From Umezawaea endophytica (lineage in GTDB: Bacteria > Actinomycetota > Actinomycetes > Mycobacteriales > Pseudonocardiaceae), in assembly GCF_025061645.1 (NCBI RefSeq), contig NZ_JANYMP010000008.1, forward strand, positions 307,943 to 371,942: DNA of 64,000 bases. The letters are read 5' to 3'. Under the pieces are notes generated by a model. It was not told where the DNA came from. It saw nothing but the letters and a program-made list of their open reading frames with translations, and made no database searches. Every line of letters begins with the position of its first letter. The stretch's first letter is position 1. Shown one piece after another: positions 33,301 to 42,280 of the stretch. The translations under genes were made by a program, and so were the position numbers.

Positions 33301-33584
33301 TTGGTCAGCCCCTGGTAGCCGGTGGAGAGCGCGTCGTACTTCGGCAACTGGTCGGCCGCGTGGGCGGGCCGGGTCCCGAAGACCTTGTGGCCGAGGATGT
33401 CGGCGAGGGTGGCGTTGCCGTTGTTGCCCGGCGGGAGGATGTCGTTGCACTGCCCGAGGCAGTAGTCGTCCGGGGCGAACGCGGTGGTGGTGAGCGGCTC
33501 GGGAGCCGCTTGCGCTGGTGCGGTGATGACGGAGGCGGTCGCGAGCAGGGCGACCACCACCACGGGTAGGGCGGCTCTCCGCAT
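30393..33584 (-). CDS. Secreted penicillin-acylase-family Ntn hydrolase with discoidin (F5/8 C) domain
   Basis: 1063 residues from ATG 33584 with GGAAGGAG nine bases upstream; an open frame reaching 34283 is discarded. The signal peptide ends at APAQA (about residue 26). The likely autoproteolysis site and nucleophile is Ser397 in HGMSNALVVSG. Further acylase landmarks are GYFAPQ and GPGISARGVSFAG. The last 140 residues form an F5/8 type C domain (NAVDGNPATRWASDW, YELEVYPQ), usually carbohydrate binding. It would hydrolyse amide bonds such as those of N-acyl homoserine lactones, lipopeptides or beta-lactams outside the cell; the true substrate cannot be told. Confidence 0.9.
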   Translation of the reverse strand: MRRAALPVVVVALLATASVITAPAQAAPEPLTTTAFAPDDYCLGQCNDILPPGNNGNATLADILGHKVFGTRPAHAADQLPKYDALSTGYQGLTNEQLSTFFNDASFGVAPDQVESTIKPRADVTIIRDKAIGMPHIYGTTRSGTEFGAGYAAAQDRLWLMDVFRHLGRSQLTGFAGGAQGNRVLEQSFYGQIAYTEADLQAQIDRVAASGPRGAQANQDVNDYIAGINAYLAQSIAARNFPGEYVLTAHADAITNWNDIQPFKPTDMVAIAAVVGGLFGAGGGGEVQSALVRLAAQNKYGATVGEQVWKSFREQNDPEAVLTLHDGQRFPYSASPANPVGVAMPDAGSVTPEPMVYDQTGVASTVDVPAGDLAPAKGIFSDGVLPADLLNKKHGMSNALVVSGAHTDTGNPIAVFGPQTGYFAPQLLMLQELNGPGISARGVSFAGVGMYVQLGRGQDYSWSATSASQDIVDTFAVDLCEPDGRPATKASNHYLLRGQCVAMERLERKNAWKPTVADGTAAGSYTLVVYRTKYGLVQSRAAVGGKPVAYTALRSTYLHEVDPIIGFQEFNDPSAIRSAQDFQKAADHIGYAFNWFYVDSKDTAYFNSGSNPVRKAGVDPNLPIKASQQYEWQDWDPNTNSARYTPTAEHPQSLNQDYYISWNNKQALDFTSSGFGNGSVHRGDLLDGRVKALIANGGKATRASLTKVMAEAAGADLRAEQVLPDLLRVIDKAAVTDPALAATVQKLRAWQQSGSLRRETTRGSKVYAHAEAIRVLDAWWPRLVQAEFQPGLGADLYAELVRAVQVDEAPSDAHGAAPHKGSSFQYGWWSFVDKDIRRVLGDQVAGPLTGTYCGGGDVTACRTVLLDSLRAAAAVPANQVYPGDADCAAGDQWCADSVIHRAMGGITQDKIQWQNRPTYQQVVQFPARRGTALANAARGGTATASSYERGAYNSPPANAVDGNPATRWASDWSDSQWLQVDLGSVQRVGRAFLRWEASYGKAYRIEVSTDGVAWRQVFVTAEGNGVTDNVSFTPTDARFVRMTGTQRGTNYGYSLYELEVYPQ

Positions 33585-33734
33585 GACGCGAAGCTCCTTC
33601 CATGCAGGGCTGGTGTGGCGCACGTTACTTTTTCCGCAACTTTTCTGAAAGGGTTTCACGTTCTTTTGCCCCAATCGGCTGGTAGTCGCTGTTACCACTT
33701 GACCGACTAGGCCGATACTGGGAAAAACTTGTAC

Positions 33735-34367
33735 ATGGTGCGACGACGAACGCTGCTGGGCGGAGTGGCCGCCTCCGGGCTGCTCCTCGGCTTCGGCGCC
33801 ATTCCCGCGAGGGCGTCCCTGCTGCCCGTCCGCACCTGCGCCGACTGGGGCGCCCGCCCGCCGTCGAGCCCGACGACCGTGCTCCGCCAACGGCCGGTGC
33901 GCATCCTCGTGCACCACACGGCGACCGAGAACGTCACGGACTACTCGGAGGCGCACGCCTACGCGCACGCCAGGTGGATCCAGGACCACCACATGGACGA
34001 CAACGGCTGGCTCGACTCCGGCCAGCACTTCACGAACAGCCGCGGCGGCTTCCTGATGGAGGGGCGGCACGGCAGCCTCGACGCGCTGCACGCGGGCGAC
34101 CGCATCGTCGAGGGCGCGCACTGCCCCGGCCAGAACTCGATCGCGATCGGCATCGAGAACGAGGGTTTGTACACCACCGAGGAGCCCCGACCCGACCAGT
34201 GGGATTCCCTCGTGTCGTTCTGCGTCTACACGTGCGAGCAGTACGGAATCGCGCCGACGGAGATCGACGGCCACCGCGACCACTACGCGGACACGCAGTG
34301 CCCTGGCGACAAGCTCTACGCCGCTCTCCCGAGGCTGCGGCAGGAAGTCGCGCGTGTGCTGGGCTGA
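33735..34367 (+). CDS. Tat-exported N-acetylmuramoyl-L-alanine amidase (PGRP/amidase_2)
   Basis: 210 residues. The N-terminus MVRRRTLLGGVAASGLLLG is a twin-arginine signal. Zinc ligands are visible as ILVHHTAT and HRDHYADTQCPG, and GIENEG is a further family motif. It cuts the amide bond between muramic acid and the stem peptide of peptidoglycan. It is divergent from the acylase, 150 bp away. Confidence 0.9.
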   Translation: MVRRRTLLGGVAASGLLLGFGAIPARASLLPVRTCADWGARPPSSPTTVLRQRPVRILVHHTATENVTDYSEAHAYAHARWIQDHHMDDNGWLDSGQHFTNSRGGFLMEGRHGSLDALHAGDRIVEGAHCPGQNSIAIGIENEGLYTTEEPRPDQWDSLVSFCVYTCEQYGIAPTEIDGHRDHYADTQCPGDKLYAALPRLRQEVARVLG

Positions 34368-34539
34368 CCGTGTTTCTTCCTGGCAACTGTGAACGCGGTG
34401 GTGAGAGCCTTTCCACGGCCGCGAACGCTGGGCAAACGTCCTACCACATGGTGAGATAACGTCGAATTAACGCCAGCTTGCGCAATGGTGCGCGATGCTG
34501 GGCCTGTATGAACACGAAACGCCAACTCGGGGAGGCGTC

Positions 34540-35187
34540 GTGATCAAGGTGATGCTGGCCGACGACGAGGACCTCGTCCGGTCCGGGCTTCGCATGATCC
34601 TGAGCAGCGCCGGTGACATCGAAGTAGTGGCCGAGTGCGACGACGGGCACCTGGTGGCCGACCTGGCCCGCCAGCACCGTCCGCACGTGGTCCTGCTGGA
34701 CATCCGCATGCGGTCCAACGACGGGCTGGTCGCGTTGCGCAGGCTGCGCACGCTGCCCGATCCGCCGAGGATCGCCATGCTCACCACGTTCGACGTGGAC
34801 GAGTACGTCAGCGAGGCCTTGCGCCTGGGCGCCAGCGGCTTCCTGCTGAAGGACACCGAGCCGGAACAACTGGTGAAGGCGGTGCGCGACCTCGCACGGG
34901 GTGGCGCGGTGCTCGATCCCGGTGTGGCGGCACGGGTTCTCGCGGCGGTGGCCGACGGTGAACGGGCGGCGGAGCCCGCTCGGCGGCTGCTGGCCATGCT
35001 GTCCGAACGGGAGCGCGAGGTGCTCGTGCTGATCGGCCAGGGGATGTCCAACGCCGAGATCGGTGGCACGTTGCACCTGTCCGAGGCCACGGTGAAGGGC
35101 TACGTGTCCTCGGTGCTCGGCAAGATCGGTGCGGTGAACCGCGTGCAGGCCGCGCTCGTGGCCTTCCGCGGTGGGTTGATCGCCTAG
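34540..35187 (+). CDS. NarL/LuxR-type response regulator, orphan
   Basis: 215 residues from GTG with GGGGAGG close upstream; a longer frame from 34495 is possible. The receiver domain holds MLADDED and phosphoacceptor Asp54 (VVLLDIRM). The LuxR helix-turn-helix is LSEREREVLVLIGQGMSNAE through SEATVKGYVSSVLGKIG. No histidine kinase gene adjoins it, unlike most of its class. Confidence 0.88.
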   Translation: MIKVMLADDEDLVRSGLRMILSSAGDIEVVAECDDGHLVADLARQHRPHVVLLDIRMRSNDGLVALRRLRTLPDPPRIAMLTTFDVDEYVSEALRLGASGFLLKDTEPEQLVKAVRDLARGGAVLDPGVAARVLAAVADGERAAEPARRLLAMLSEREREVLVLIGQGMSNAEIGGTLHLSEATVKGYVSSVLGKIGAVNRVQAALVAFRGGLIA

Positions 35188-35201
35188 GAGGACGTGGACC
35201 T

Positions 35202-35241
35202 GGTCGGGGGCTCCGACGACGGACGAGACGAGCCCCCGACC
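35202..35241. terminator. Bidirectional terminator
   Basis: A 12-bp perfect stem (GGTCGGGGGCTC and complement) around a 16-base loop, between convergent genes; its last base is the first base of the diguanylate cyclase stop codon. Confidence 0.8.
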
Positions 35242-36743
35242 TAGTTCACGTTGATCGTCGGCTCGACCTCCACGCGGTTGCGGCCGTGCCGCTTCGCCCG
35301 GTACAGGGCCATGTCCGCCGCCGCGAAGAGCTGGTCCAGCTTCGCCGGGCCTGCGGCCACGCCGATGCTGACCGTCGGGCGCCGGGTCGTGCCCAGCACC
35401 ATCGACCAGTCGTGCCCGTCGACGGCCGCGCGGATCCGCTCCGCCACGGTCGGCCCGACCTCGTGCTCCGAGTTGCCGTTGTCGCCGAGCAGCACCACGA
35501 ACTCGTCACCGGCCCAGCGGGCGACGAGGTCGTCCGTCCGGCATTCGCGGCGCAGCAACTGGGCGATCTCCCGCAGGGCGGCGTCGCCCGCGGCATGACC
35601 CGCGTCGTCGTTCACGCCCTTGAACCAGTCGACGTCCACCAGCACCAGCCACGGCACCCGGCCGCGCGACGCCGTTCCCTCCAGCAGCCTCGCGGCCGCC
35701 GCCTCCAGGCCGAGCCGGTTCGCCAGCCCCGTCAACGGGTCGCGCGCCGCCGCCTCCTGCGCCGCCGCGGCGAGCTGCTGCGCGCGCAACGCGGCCTGGC
35801 GGTGCTCCAGCGCCTGCCCCAGGCCCTCCTGGAGCGTCTCGGACGCCTTCTGGCCCGCGGCGACGCTGCACCGCAGCGCGGCGGACTCGCCGACGGCGTC
35901 GTCCATCTCGGAGCAGATGTCCGCCAGGTCCAGCGAGAACCGCAGCATCAGCGACGTGTCGTGGATGGACTGGGCGGACGCGACGGACCGGCTGGCCAGC
36001 GTGCGGGCCCGCACCAGTTCACCGCGCGCGCGGTGGACCGTGGACAGCACCCAGTTCCCGACGGCCATGCCCCAGTGGTCGCTGATCTCCGACGCCATCT
36101 CCAGCGTCTTGCGACCGGCCTTCTCCGCGTCGTCCAGCTCCCCGATCCCGGCGAGCGCGCGGCCGTACGCGCCGAGCAGGCCGCGCTGCACGTGCCCGTC
36201 CACGGTGTCGAGGGTCAGGCCCTCGGCGAGGTAGCCCCTGGCCTCCTCGAAGATCGCGGGCGCCGCGGCGGCCGGACCCGAGGCCGCGCGGAAGTTCAGC
36301 GTGCCGCCGAGCCGTTGCAGGCACTGCGCCAACGTGTCCGGCCCGTTCGCCCGGCGCGCGACCTCCACGGCCCTGCGCACCATGTCCAGCGCGGCGTGCC
36401 GGTGCCCGATGCCTTCGAGCAAATAGCCCAACGTGCCCATGGTCTGCGCGGCGGCGGGGCTGTCGGTCGTCTCCGAGTCGACGTCGAGCCAGCCCTCAGC
36501 GGCCAGTTCCAACGCCAGTGGGATCCGACCCAGTCGCCACGCCATCACGGCCCTGTGCACCAGAACGGCCGAGCGCACCCAGCGGTCCGTGCTCGGAGGG
36601 GCCTTGGTGACCACCTCGTCGAAGACGGCGTTCGCCTCGGGTAAGCGCCCAGCGTTCAACAGCACGCGGACCCTGAGGTCCATGTGCGTCACGTGTCCCG
36701 CTGTCAGCGGATCGCGCTGCTCCACTCGTGCTCGACACTCCAT
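35241..36743 (-). CDS. Diguanylate cyclase with N-terminal TPR-like region
   Basis: 500 residues if started at ATG 36743; ATG 36681-36683 is an alternative and no strong ribosome site decides. The first 320 residues are helical repeats of TPR type (AQCLQRLGGTLNF, AEKAGRKTLEMASEI). The GGDEF domain fills the last 170: DPLTGLANRLGLEAA, then the signature as AGDEF in RWAGDEFVVLLG, which is an accepted active variant. It makes cyclic di-GMP in the cytosol; the TPR part would sense protein partners. No phosphodiesterase domain. Confidence 0.88.
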   Translation of the reverse strand: MECRARVEQRDPLTAGHVTHMDLRVRVLLNAGRLPEANAVFDEVVTKAPPSTDRWVRSAVLVHRAVMAWRLGRIPLALELAAEGWLDVDSETTDSPAAAQTMGTLGYLLEGIGHRHAALDMVRRAVEVARRANGPDTLAQCLQRLGGTLNFRAASGPAAAAPAIFEEARGYLAEGLTLDTVDGHVQRGLLGAYGRALAGIGELDDAEKAGRKTLEMASEISDHWGMAVGNWVLSTVHRARGELVRARTLASRSVASAQSIHDTSLMLRFSLDLADICSEMDDAVGESAALRCSVAAGQKASETLQEGLGQALEHRQAALRAQQLAAAAQEAAARDPLTGLANRLGLEAAAARLLEGTASRGRVPWLVLVDVDWFKGVNDDAGHAAGDAALREIAQLLRRECRTDDLVARWAGDEFVVLLGDNGNSEHEVGPTVAERIRAAVDGHDWSMVLGTTRRPTVSIGVAAGPAKLDQLFAAADMALYRAKRHGRNRVEVEPTINVN

Positions 36744-36800
36744 TCCGACTCGCCGAGCGGGAACACGAGGTTCCGCCCCTGCCGGCACGGCCCCAACAGG

Positions 36801-37454
36801 CTACCGGGAGGAACGCTCCCTGTACCGCTCGTGGTGCACAACGTCTTCGACAGGTATGCGGTTGCGCCATCCGGCGCGTTCCAGATCGGGTTGATCGGGC
36901 AACCCTGCCACGGGTCCGACGCAAAGCCACGCAACTGGCCGCAATCCGGCTGGAATGTGCAGCAATCGACGCAGGACGTCCTCGCGGTAGAAGCTCACCC
37001 ACCCCACTCCCAGACCTTCGGCGGTAGCGGCGAGCCACAGGTTCTGGATGGCGAGGCAGACGGAGTAGAGGCCCGCGTCCGCGATGGCGTGGCGGCCCAG
37101 CACGGCCGGTGAGCCGCGGTCCGGGTCGTAGGTGACGACCACGCCGAGGCTCGACTCCAGGATCCCCTCGACCTTGATGCGGCTGAAGACCTCCGCGCGC
37201 TCGGGGTCCAACTGGGCGTTGAACATGCTCCGTTCGGCGTGCACGTGGTCGCGGAACGCCCGCCGCGTCGTCCCGTCGCGCACGAGGATGAAGTCCCACG
37301 GCTGGGACAGCCCGACGCTGGGCGCCGCGTGCGCGGCCGTCAGCACGCGGTGCAGCGCGTCCGGTGGGATCGGCGCACCGGTGAACTCGCGCCGGGTGTC
37401 ACGGCGCCGGTGCAGCACCTCGTAGAGGCCCGCCACCTGTTCTTCGATGCTCAT
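36801..37454 (-). CDS. bluB: 5,6-dimethylbenzimidazole synthase BluB
   Basis: 217 residues of nitroreductase-like fold. HRRRDTRREFTGAPIP, HAAPSVGLSQPWDFILVRD and GLGVGWVSFY are BluB landmarks. The enzyme breaks down reduced flavin to the lower base of vitamin B12. No other cobalamin gene is adjacent. ATG start. Confidence 0.88.
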   Translation of the reverse strand: MSIEEQVAGLYEVLHRRRDTRREFTGAPIPPDALHRVLTAAHAAPSVGLSQPWDFILVRDGTTRRAFRDHVHAERSMFNAQLDPERAEVFSRIKVEGILESSLGVVVTYDPDRGSPAVLGRHAIADAGLYSVCLAIQNLWLAATAEGLGVGWVSFYREDVLRRLLHIPAGLRPVAWLCVGPVAGLPDQPDLERAGWRNRIPVEDVVHHERYRERSSR

Positions 37455-37482
37455 TCGGACGATCGTGCCCGGCGCCGGGAGC

Positions 37483-37514
37483 GACCACCACCGCGATCAG
37501 GTGCGGTGATGGTC
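37483..37514 (-). terminator. Terminator of the S18-L28 operon
   Basis: A 12-base stem with one mismatch (GACCACCACCGC against GCGGTGATGGTC) and an 8-base loop, 12 bases after the S18 stop. Confidence 0.6.
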
Positions 37515-37525
37515 ACTCCGGGGTG

Positions 37526-37771
37526 CTACTTCCCCTGGGACGGGTAGGGGAGCAGTGCCATCTCGCGGGCGTTCTTGATCGCCGCGGCGACCTGCCGCTG
37601 CTCCTGCGGCGTCAACCCGGTGACCCGCCGTGAACGGATCTTGCCCCGGTCGGACACGAACTTCCGCAGCAGCGTCGTGTCCTTCCAGTCGACCTGGGTC
37701 ACGCCTTCGCGCTTCAGCACGTTCACGCGCTTCTTGGGCGCCGCACGACGTTCCTTCTTCACGGCGCTCAC
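37526..37771 (-). CDS. rpsR: 30S ribosomal protein S18, zinc-independent paralog
   Basis: 81 residues. [19 protein letters not shown] and [19 protein letters not shown] are S18 hallmarks. The usual CxxC zinc residues are absent, so this is the C-minus form used under zinc shortage. GTG start; second gene of the leftward Zur operon after L28. Confidence 0.93.
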   Translation of the reverse strand: MSAVKKERRAAPKKRVNVLKREGVTQVDWKDTTLLRKFVSDRGKIRSRRVTGLTPQEQRQVAAAIKNAREMALLPYPSQGK

Positions 37772-37814
37772 CAGCTCGACCCGCTGACACCGGGCAGTTC
37801 GCCCCGGTGCGCCA

Positions 37815-38054
37815 TCAGACCTTCTCCCCGTTGGCGCGCAACGACGCGACGACGGCTTCGACGCCGCGCTTGTCGACCGTCCTGATCCCCTTGACGGACA
37901 GGGTCAGCACGACGTGGCGGTTCTCGGACGGCAGCCAGTACCGGCGGCGCTGGGTGTTCGGCAGCCAGCGCCGCGAGGTGCGCCGGTTGGAGTGCGAGAC
38001 CTGCTTGCCGAACCCCGGTTTGCGGCCCGTCAACTGGCAGTGGCGTGACGACAC
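37815..38054 (-). CDS. rpmB: 50S ribosomal protein L28, zinc-independent paralog
   Basis: 79 residues from GTG with an excellent AAAGGAGG site. [20 protein letters not shown] and RRWLPNTQ identify L28. Only one Cys remains in place of the CxxC pairs of the zinc form. First gene leftward of the Zur box. Confidence 0.93.
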   Translation of the reverse strand: MSSRHCQLTGRKPGFGKQVSHSNRRTSRRWLPNTQRRRYWLPSENRHVVLTLSVKGIRTVDKRGVEAVVASLRANGEKV

Positions 38055-38066
38055 GCGACCTCCTTT

Positions 38067-38083
38067 GAAATGACATCCATTTC
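38067..38083. promoter_or_regulatory. Zur box between divergent zinc-free ribosomal protein operons
   Basis: A palindrome GAAATG-ACATC-CATTTC in an otherwise GC-rich gap of 46 bp matches the actinobacterial Zur consensus (GAAAATG/CATTTTC type). It stands 13 bases from the L28 start and 18 from the Mrf-like start and can repress both operons when zinc is plentiful. Confidence 0.8.
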
Positions 38084-38100
38084 CATCTACAGTAACCCAC

Positions 38101-39171
38101 ATGAAAACCGTTGTCGTCATGGTGGCCGGAGTCGCGGAGCACCCGGTGGCCGAGGAGGTCTGGCGCGCACTGGAGGGCTCGGTCCTCGTGCGCCACGACC
38201 TGAGCCGCGTCGCCGAGGGCGTCGTCAGCCGCTGGGTCGACGGCCACCTCACCGTGCTGGACCTCGCGCACGGCTGCGTCTCCTGCACCCTGCGCGAGGA
38301 CCTCGTGCCGCTGCTGCTGTCGTTGGCGGGCCGAACGGTCGTCCTGCACCTCGACCCCGCGCTGGAGCCCGAGGCCGTCCGAGTCGCGCTGCCCGCCGAC
38401 GCGGTGCACGTGCGGTCGGTCGTCGCGGTGCTCGACCGCGAGACGTGGCTGGCCGACGCGACCGGCGAGATGAGCCTGGCCGAGCGCGGACTGGGAGCCG
38501 CCGACGGCGACGAGCGGACGATCGCCCAGGTGGTCGTGGGCCACGCGGAGTTCGCCGACGCGCTGGTCCTCATGGGTGAACCGGGTGACGTCCGCACCGC
38601 CGCGGTGCTCGACCGCGTGGCACCGGGCGTGCCGCGGCAGGAACTGTCCTCATTGGACGTCCGCGCGCTGCTGGCCGCGCCGGAGAACCGCCCCTACGAC
38701 GCCTTCGGGCCGCTGTTGCGCGGTTTGCCGCTGGAGCCGGACGGGCCCGTCGCCACGGTCCACTTCGCCGACCGCAGGCCCTTCCACCCGGAACGGCTGC
38801 ACGAGGCGCTGGACGTCCTGCTCGAAGGCGTGGTGCGCACGCGCGGCCGGGTGTGGGTCGCCACGCAGCCGGACATGGCCCTGTGGGTGGAGTCCGCGGG
38901 CGGTGGGCTCCGCATCGGCGACGCGGGCAACTGGCTCGCGGCGGAGGACGACTGGTCCGACGTCGACCCCGAACGGCAGGTCAAGGCCTCGCTCGACTGG
39001 GACCCGCGCTACGGCGACCGGTCGCAGGAACTGGTGGTCATCGTGCACGAGGCGTCGACGGCGGAGATCGAGTCGACCCTGCGGGCCGCGCTGGCCACCG
39101 ACGAAGAACTGGCGGGAGGAGCGGAGTTCGCCCTGGACCCGTTCGCCCACAACACGAGGGAAGTGTCGTGA
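38101..39171 (+). CDS. CobW/COG0523-related protein, Mrf-like
   Basis: 356 residues. The N-terminus ([19 protein letters not shown]) follows the CobW fold but lacks the GxxxxGK nucleotide loop. Cys59 and Cys62 ([11 protein letters not shown]) form a reduced CxCC-like metal site. A CobW C-terminal domain is present ([25 protein letters not shown]). In mycobacteria a similar gene in the zinc-starvation ribosomal operon encodes Mrf, which recruits the hibernation factor Mpy to zinc-free ribosomes. Same genomic company and the missing P-loop favour that role over a zinc-delivering GTPase; this is inference. Confidence 0.75.
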   Translation: MKTVVVMVAGVAEHPVAEEVWRALEGSVLVRHDLSRVAEGVVSRWVDGHLTVLDLAHGCVSCTLREDLVPLLLSLAGRTVVLHLDPALEPEAVRVALPADAVHVRSVVAVLDRETWLADATGEMSLAERGLGAADGDERTIAQVVVGHAEFADALVLMGEPGDVRTAAVLDRVAPGVPRQELSSLDVRALLAAPENRPYDAFGPLLRGLPLEPDGPVATVHFADRRPFHPERLHEALDVLLEGVVRTRGRVWVATQPDMALWVESAGGGLRIGDAGNWLAAEDDWSDVDPERQVKASLDWDPRYGDRSQELVVIVHEASTAEIESTLRAALATDEELAGGAEFALDPFAHNTREVS

Positions 39172-39419
39172 AACCTGGTATCCACCCCGACTACCACCCG
39201 GTCGTCTTCCGGGACAGCTCGACGGGGAAGCAGTTCCTGACCCGCTCGACGGCCACGTCGGACAGGACGGTCGAGTGGGAGGACGGTCGCACCTACCCGC
39301 TGCTGACCGTCGACATCACCTCCGACTCGCACCCGTTCTGGACCGGCACCCAGCGCCTGATCGACACGGCGGGCCGGATCGAGAAGTTCAACCAGCGCTA
39401 CGGAAAGCGGCAGAAGTAA
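39168..39419 (+). CDS. rpmE2: 50S ribosomal protein L31 type B (zinc-free)
   Basis: 83 residues. [15 protein letters not shown] and [20 protein letters not shown] are diagnostic of type B L31, which has no zinc cysteines. The GTG start overlaps the stop of the Mrf-like gene. Confidence 0.95.
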   Translation: MKPGIHPDYHPVVFRDSSTGKQFLTRSTATSDRTVEWEDGRTYPLLTVDITSDSHPFWTGTQRLIDTAGRIEKFNQRYGKRQK

Positions 39420-39583
39420 TGGCGGTCCCGAAGAGGAAGACGTCCCGCTCCAACACCCGGCACCGGCGGGCGCGCTGGAAGGCCGTGGTGCCGGACCTCG
39501 TGGAGGTCACGGCGCTGGACGGCCGGAAGCTCCGGGTGCCGAGGCGGCTGGTGGCGGCGTACCAGCGGGGACTGTTGAGCTAG
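39419..39583 (+). CDS. rpmF: 50S ribosomal protein L32, zinc-independent paralog
   Basis: 54 residues starting [20 protein letters not shown], typical of L32; the C-terminal CxxC motifs of the zinc form are missing. ATG overlaps the L31 stop (TAATG). Its stop overlaps the end of the convergent STAND gene. Confidence 0.93.
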   Translation: MAVPKRKTSRSNTRHRRARWKAVVPDLVEVTALDGRKLRVPRRLVAAYQRGLLS

Positions 39584-42228
39584 CCGGTCAGCTCGCGCAG
39601 CCGGGCCTGTGCGGCCGCGAAGGACGGCTCGTACCGGCCCGGTTCGCGGTCGACGCAGGACTTCCAGACCGCCACGCACTCGCGGTGGACCTGTTCGGCC
39701 TCGGCGACCCTGCCGGATTCCCGGAGCATCCCGCCGAGGTTGGTCAACGCCTGGGCGAGGACGGGACCGTGGCGTGCGGGCTCGGTGTCCGCCAGGGTTC
39801 GGAAGGTGTCCGCGGCCTCGGTGATCGTGTCGAGCGCCTCCTGGTGGCGGTTCGCCATCCAGGAGGCGATGGCCACGTTGACCAGGAGACTGGCGAGATC
39901 GCCCCGGAGCGGCCGGTGCGAGGCGGCCAGTGCCCGCCACAGGGGCACGGCCTCCTCGAACACGGCGAGCGCTTCCCCGACCCGACCGAGCTGGAGCAGG
40001 CTCGTGCCGTGCGACCCCAGGGCCGTGGCCAGGCCCGTCCGGCGGTCGCCCGAGCGGCGCTCGGCACCCACCGCCGCGAGGCTCGCGGCGTGCGCCTCCT
40101 GGAAGCGGCCCAGGTCCCGCAGGACACCGGAGTGGTTGAGCAGCGCGCCTGCGAGGGCCGCGTCGTAGCGGTCGGGTTCCGCAGCCGCCAAGCCGGTGAG
40201 GATCGACGTGGCCTCCGCGGTCGCGGCCAGCGCTTCCGGGAACCTGCCGAGCTGCCAGAGGCCGTTGCCGAGGTTCTTCGACGCGGTGGCCAGGTGCAGG
40301 GGGTCCCCGCCGGGACCTCGGAAGGTCTCCACGGCCTCCTCGGTCACCGCGATCCCCTCCCGGACGTGCCCGGTGCGGAGCAGGCACGTGCCGTGGTTCT
40401 CCAACGCGATGGCGAACCGGTGGTCGTCGATGTCGGGCAGGCGCCTGCCGATGGCCACGGCCTCGCTCGACGCGGCCAGCGCTTCGTCGAGCCGCCCGAG
40501 GTCCTCCAGCGCGACCGCCAGGTTGCCCAGTGCGAAGACGAGTTCCCCGCCGCCCGCAGCCCGTCGGATCGCGACGACCTCCTGCAGCGCGGCGAGGGGG
40601 AGGTCGAAGTCGCCGAGTTGCTGGGCGCTCCTGCCGAGGCGGGTCAGCGCGGCGGCCAGGTCCGGTGGATCGGCGGACAGGTCGCGCAGGATCACCACGG
40701 CCTCCTGGTGGGCTCCGAGGGCTTCGGGGAAGCGGCCCACGGCGTGCAACCGGTCACCGAGGTCGTCCAGCGCGGCGGCGAGCGCGTGGCGACCACCGGG
40801 CACGAGGCGGAGGGAGGCGACGGCGAGGCTGCCCACCGCGCAACCCAGGTGAGGGAAGGACTGGGGGACCACGAGCGCCGCCAGGTCGGGGAGGGTCTTG
40901 GTGTTCGCCGACACGCGGGCGGCCAGGCCGTGGTCCAGGTCGCGGCCGGTGACGCCGGTGGCGAAGAGTTCCGCGAGCCTGACCGGGGTCAGGTCCGGTG
41001 CGTTCGTCACGGCGGTGAGCAGCGGGTCGAGTGCGTCGGGGAAGGTGTCGTACGCGTGGGCGAGCGGGGAGACCGCGGCCTGGTCGTGGAACAGTTCCGG
41101 GGTTCGGGTCAGGGTGTCCACGAGGAGCCGCTCACCGACCAGGTGCGGTAGTTCGCGGTGGCGCTGGGCCCAGCGGGCCACCACCGCCCGTGACTCGTGG
41201 GAGCTGTCGTGGGCGAGCTGCGGCACGTGGCGCAGCGCCTCCGCCGGTGTCCCCGTTGGTGTCAGCGCCAGCACGGTGATCGCTTCGGCCAGCACTTCGG
41301 TGTCGTGGCCAGGCAGGTCCCAGGTGCGCTGTTCGAGGGTGACCAGCTCGGTGGCCAGTTCCCGCAGCGACCAGCTCCGGCTGCCGGACCGGCCCAGCGC
41401 GGCGAGCAGCGCCCTGGCGTGCAGGAGGAGCAGGGTGTCCCCGTCGTCGCCCACCGGCCGGGCGGGCAGGTCCGGGGACGGAACGCCCAGGGTCTTCGCG
41501 TAGGCGCGGACGGCTTCGGCGAACCAGCGTTCGCGGTCCGACGGTTCGCCGATCGGGGTCAGCGGCACCTCGACCAGGTGGGGCAGCACCACGTCCGGCA
41601 CGGGGCGCAGGTCCTTCAGGTCGCGCGTCAGCAACACCAGCCGCACCAGGTCGGGGTGGCGGACGGCCTGCGTGAGCAGCACGTCGAGGCCTGCCACGCG
41701 GTCGGCGTCGTCCACGACCACCAGCGTCGGCTCGCCCGCCGCCGCGATCCGCTCCACGAGCGAGCCCACCGCGAGCAGCCGTCCGGCCACCCACCCTTCG
41801 GGCAGGGCTTCGGCCACCGCGAGCGCCAAGCGGCTCTTGCCGACCCCGGCGGGACCGGTGATCACCCGCGCCGCGCCCGCCGCGCCGCCGGTGCACCAGG
41901 CCACCAGCCGGTCCCGGTCGGCGCCGCGCCCCCACAGCCGGGTGGGGCTGTACGGGGAGGTCAGCCGGAACACCAGACCGGGCGCGCCGTCGGGCACCTC
42001 GGGCCGCAGCGGGCCCAGCAGTTCGTCGCGCGCGGCCCGCCGGTCGTGCTGGTCTTGGCGGCCCTGCCACAGCGACAGGGCGGCCTGGGCGGCCACGAGC
42101 CCGACGACGACGGCGGCCATGGTCCAGGTGAACCCGTCGGTGACCAGGTTGATCACCACGCCCACCGCGGCGGCCACCGCCACCGTCACGACCCCGTGCC
42201 ACGCCCTGAACCCCAGTGATCGACCCAC
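39580..42228 (-). CDS. Membrane-anchored STAND NTPase with TPR repeats
   Basis: 882 residues, GTG start. Two membrane helices lie at residues about 10-30 and 35-54. The NTPase has Walker A GPAGVGKS (125-132) and a Walker B-like LVVVDDAD near 168. About ten TPR units fill residues 470-870 ([20 protein letters not shown] and similar). STAND-TPR proteins are signal-integrating switches, some of them anti-phage sensors; with no recognised effector domain the output here may be through the membrane segment. It overlaps rpmF by four bases at the 3' end. Confidence 0.82.
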   Translation of the reverse strand: MGRSLGFRAWHGVVTVAVAAAVGVVINLVTDGFTWTMAAVVVGLVAAQAALSLWQGRQDQHDRRAARDELLGPLRPEVPDGAPGLVFRLTSPYSPTRLWGRGADRDRLVAWCTGGAAGAARVITGPAGVGKSRLALAVAEALPEGWVAGRLLAVGSLVERIAAAGEPTLVVVDDADRVAGLDVLLTQAVRHPDLVRLVLLTRDLKDLRPVPDVVLPHLVEVPLTPIGEPSDRERWFAEAVRAYAKTLGVPSPDLPARPVGDDGDTLLLLHARALLAALGRSGSRSWSLRELATELVTLEQRTWDLPGHDTEVLAEAITVLALTPTGTPAEALRHVPQLAHDSSHESRAVVARWAQRHRELPHLVGERLLVDTLTRTPELFHDQAAVSPLAHAYDTFPDALDPLLTAVTNAPDLTPVRLAELFATGVTGRDLDHGLAARVSANTKTLPDLAALVVPQSFPHLGCAVGSLAVASLRLVPGGRHALAAALDDLGDRLHAVGRFPEALGAHQEAVVILRDLSADPPDLAAALTRLGRSAQQLGDFDLPLAALQEVVAIRRAAGGGELVFALGNLAVALEDLGRLDEALAASSEAVAIGRRLPDIDDHRFAIALENHGTCLLRTGHVREGIAVTEEAVETFRGPGGDPLHLATASKNLGNGLWQLGRFPEALAATAEATSILTGLAAAEPDRYDAALAGALLNHSGVLRDLGRFQEAHAASLAAVGAERRSGDRRTGLATALGSHGTSLLQLGRVGEALAVFEEAVPLWRALAASHRPLRGDLASLLVNVAIASWMANRHQEALDTITEAADTFRTLADTEPARHGPVLAQALTNLGGMLRESGRVAEAEQVHRECVAVWKSCVDREPGRYEPSFAAAQARLRELTG

Positions 42229-42280
42229 GGCCGCCAGTGAAACCCACGGTCCACCGACCGCGTCGGCGTTTCGGCGGAAA

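Noticed and set aside
30447..33569. Forward open frame of 1040 codons
   Set aside because: Shadow of the penicillin acylase gene; low-complexity Arg/Val/Gly composition and no recognisable domain, caused by high GC.
33585..34283. N-terminal extension of the acylase frame
   Set aside because: It runs antisense through the amidase gene, whose Tat signal and zinc ligands are unmistakable; the acylase signal peptide begins at 33584 with a good ribosome site.
34495..34539. Earlier start for the LuxR-type regulator
   Set aside because: The extension adds 15 residues with no receiver-domain similarity and no ribosome site; the GTG at 34540 begins the receiver strand and has GGGGAGG before it.
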